A model generated the notes under the pieces. The model saw only the letters and a program-made list of their open reading frames with translations. It was not told the origin of the DNA and did no database searches. Shown here piece after piece: positions 62,374-64,000 of a stretch of DNA of 64,000 bases. The DNA is taken from assembly GCA_942492225.1 (NCBI GenBank), contig CALODS010000035.1, positions 1 through 64,000 of the forward strand, read 5' to 3'. Position 1 is the stretch's first letter. Each line of letters begins with the position of its first letter. This DNA is from JAFGTX01 sp942492225. Its GTDB lineage: Bacteria; Bacillota; Clostridia; Peptostreptococcales; Acidaminobacteraceae. A program made the translations under genes and the position numbers.

Positions 62374-63405
62374 TTATTTATCTAAGTGATTCTTTCTGAG
62401 TTGACCACAAGCAGCGTTGATATCACTGCCTAGTTCTCGACGAATTGTCGTTGTTACCCCATAACCTTCTAAAACTTTCTTAAATTTAGCAATTGAAGAT
62501 TCTTTTGAGGGATGATAATCCCTTTCAACGACTTGGTTAATTGGAATTAAATTCACATGACACAGCATTCCTTGAATTAATTTACCCAATTCTTTTGCTC
62601 TTGTTTCAGTATCATTTACACCTGCAATAAGACCATATTCAAAAGTAATTCTTCTACTGGTTACCTCCGTATAATAACGACATGCTTTCATTAATGCGTC
62701 TAAATTATATTTTTTGTTTATAGGCATCAGTGTTGATCGTTCTTCATCATTGGCACAGTGAAGTGAAATTGCAAGGGTTAGTTGCATATTTTCATCTGCT
62801 AAGGCTTTGATCTTATCTGCAATACCACATGTCGATAATGTAATATGACGCATACCTAAATTATAGCCATTTGGATCATTTACCAGTTTCAAAAACTGTA
62901 ACACTTCATCATAGTTATCTAGTGGCTCACCACTGCCCATTAATACAACGTTACTAATTTTTATATCCATTTCTTTTTCAACGGCATATAACTGTCCAAT
63001 AATCTCACCAGCAGTTAAATTTCTTTCAATGCCACCGATAGCGGAAGCACAGAAAGTGCATCCCATCTTACAACCTACTTGAGTGGATACACAGATACTA
63101 TATCCATGCTTGTAAGACATCAAAACGCCTTCTATTATATGTCCATCCTGCAGTTCATACAAAAATTTTGTTGTATTATCTTTTTCAGATACTACTTTTT
63201 TTACAATCTTTATATTATCCAAAATGAATGTTGTTTCAAGTTTCTCTTTTAATGACTTTGGCATGTTTACCGCTTCATCAAAACTTTGAATGCCTTTAAC
63301 AATCCATCCATAAAGTTGCTTGCCTCTAAACTTTTTTTCGCCGACTTCAACCATGTAATTTTCTATTGCTTCACAAGAAAAGCTTCTAATATCTCTTTTT
63401 AACAT
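62374..63405 (-). CDS. rlmN: Dual-specificity RNA methyltransferase RlmN
   Basis: Radical SAM enzyme of 343 residues that methylates C2 of an adenine in 23S rRNA and some tRNAs. The cluster motif is CKMGCTFCAS (CxxxCxxC), followed by GSGEPLDNYD and the substrate-cysteine region near the C terminus, INAACGQLR. Length is normal. ATG after GGAGGATTCAA. Confidence 0.95.
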   Translation of the reverse strand: MLKRDIRSFSCEAIENYMVEVGEKKFRGKQLYGWIVKGIQSFDEAVNMPKSLKEKLETTFILDNIKIVKKVVSEKDNTTKFLYELQDGHIIEGVLMSYKHGYSICVSTQVGCKMGCTFCASAIGGIERNLTAGEIIGQLYAVEKEMDIKISNVVLMGSGEPLDNYDEVLQFLKLVNDPNGYNLGMRHITLSTCGIADKIKALADENMQLTLAISLHCANDEERSTLMPINKKYNLDALMKACRYYTEVTSRRITFEYGLIAGVNDTETRAKELGKLIQGMLCHVNLIPINQVVERDYHPSKESSIAKFKKVLEGYGVTTTIRRELGSDINAACGQLRKNHLDK

Positions 63406-63494
63406 TTGAATCCTCCATTAGGCTATTATAACACTGTTTTATTAAATTTCCATTTGTTCACCAAAAATTCATAAATTCAAGGTATACTATACTT

Positions 63495-63525
63495 AAGGTT
63501 TTGTAACTTTGGTTACAATAACCTT
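63495..63525. promoter_or_regulatory. Inverted repeat upstream of the lipoprotein gene
   Basis: AAGGTTTTGTAAC pairs with GTTACAATAACCTT with one bulged base. It lies about 10 bases downstream of a possible -10 TATACT (63483-63488), so it could be an operator or a leader hairpin. Confidence 0.45.
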
Positions 63526-63550
63526 ATTTTATATGATAATGGAGGTAATT

Positions 63551-64000
63551 ATGAAAAAGAATATAATGAAGCTTTTACTTATGGCATCGCTTACAACGGC
63601 ACTACTGGTTACTGGTTGTACAAAGGACAAACCTGAATCAGAAGTTACAACACCTGAAGAAACGACCCATGTCACTGAAGACGAAAACGACCTTGTTTCA
63701 GAAGATGCTAGCACCGAAGAAACTATCGAAGATACTGATGCAAGTGATGACGTTGCAGTATATGATCCTGATAAAGAGTCACTTATTTATGAACAATATA
63801 AGGTGAGTTTATTTGATGGTTATTCTACAATAAAAGCCCAAACTTATTTAAAAGAAAACATCAAATATCTCGGTGTTGAAAAAGCTGATCAAGCTATTTT
63901 AGATTTAGAAAAACGATTGCAAGAAAATCAAAATTACTATATTAATCAACTGATGGAAGAAGATATTCAAAATGCACTTTTATTGGCATACAACCTAGAA
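63551..64000 (+). CDS. Lipoprotein, C-terminus beyond the window
   Basis: The frame opens with MKKNIMKLLLMASLTTALLV, a signal peptide ending in the lipobox VTGC, after GGAGGTAATT. A Glu/Thr/Asp-rich linker of about 45 residues follows the lipidated Cys, then a folded part with LIYEQYKVSLFDGYSTIKAQ and predicted helices. The frame stays open to base 64000 (150 codons). No family recognised. Surface location is expected; function unknown. Confidence 0.88.
   Translation, partial: MKKNIMKLLLMASLTTALLVTGCTKDKPESEVTTPEETTHVTEDENDLVSEDASTEETIEDTDASDDVAVYDPDKESLIYEQYKVSLFDGYSTIKAQTYLKENIKYLGVEKADQAILDLEKRLQENQNYYINQLMEEDIQNALLLAYNLE

Overview
The window is AT-rich and reads as a chromosomal stretch of an anaerobic, Gram-positive low-GC bacterium, most likely class Clostridia. 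The signs are strong AGGAGG-type ribosome binding sites with several GTG/TTG starts, rubrerythrin, a B12 riboswitch with a terminator platform, DUF4317, an ornithine-racemase-like protein, an AtoE-type transporter, RelQ and the scarcity of respiratory genes. I cannot name a genus from sequence alone. Most genes lie on the minus strand. I see no rRNA, tRNA, CRISPR array, transposase or phage gene.

Layout. 1-7.6 kb: an intact-looking minus-strand export operon (HlyD-like adaptor, ABC ATPase, MacB-like permease, histidine kinase) folds back at about 3539. Bases 1-3537 are a heavily degraded mirror copy of the same operon. The near-zero spacer, net deletions and junction-made stop codon suggest a fold-back assembly or read artefact at a contig end rather than biology. 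7.8-9.1 kb: three tandem cold-shock genes with matching leaders and terminators. 9.3-23.3 kb: RarD-type permease, GNAT-YoaP protein, rubrerythrin, two diguanylate cyclases, a GlpA-like flavoprotein, an OFA-family transporter, a broken MocR regulator next to an alanine/ornithine racemase homologue, and a membrane-bound CheA-like kinase with a CheY-like partner. 23.4-26.5 kb: corrinoid ABC importer under a cobalamin riboswitch. 26.6-34.8 kb: DUF427, arsenate reductase, a frameshifted Fe-alcohol dehydrogenase, formimidoylglutamase, Lon, a MarR regulator whose putative operator also sits at the lon promoter, a third diguanylate cyclase and an SRPBCC protein. 35-44.6 kb: TetR with its target gene, glycerate kinase, YwbE, DUF3841, an orphan PTS IIC-like permease, a divergent PNPOx/WYL pair enclosed by two 196-bp repeats, pentapeptide-repeat, YkgJ-type and DUF4317 proteins.

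44.6-47.8 kb is a likely acquired island. It holds a Fic relic and two small reductive-dehalogenase/QueG-like Fe-S proteins around a MarR regulator. It is bounded by a duplicated 3' end of the neighbouring rlmD gene. 47.9-55.9 kb: rlmD, frameshifted atoE, an HBM-type chemoreceptor, GNAT, and an ABC-F ATPase preceded by a promoter, a 34-codon upstream ORF and a terminator, which looks like a ribosome-dependent attenuator. 55.9-64 kb: an ordinary housekeeping run (two HAD phosphatases, FlK-like thioesterase, metallophosphoesterase, RelQ, radical SAM protein, Usp, RlmN), ending in a lipoprotein cut by the window edge.

The best candidates for undescribed biology are the ABC-F leader, the paired 196-bp repeats (small RNA or tiny peptide), the MarR-controlled RdhA-like pair and the MarR-Lon link. 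All functional calls are by reading motifs; no search was run.
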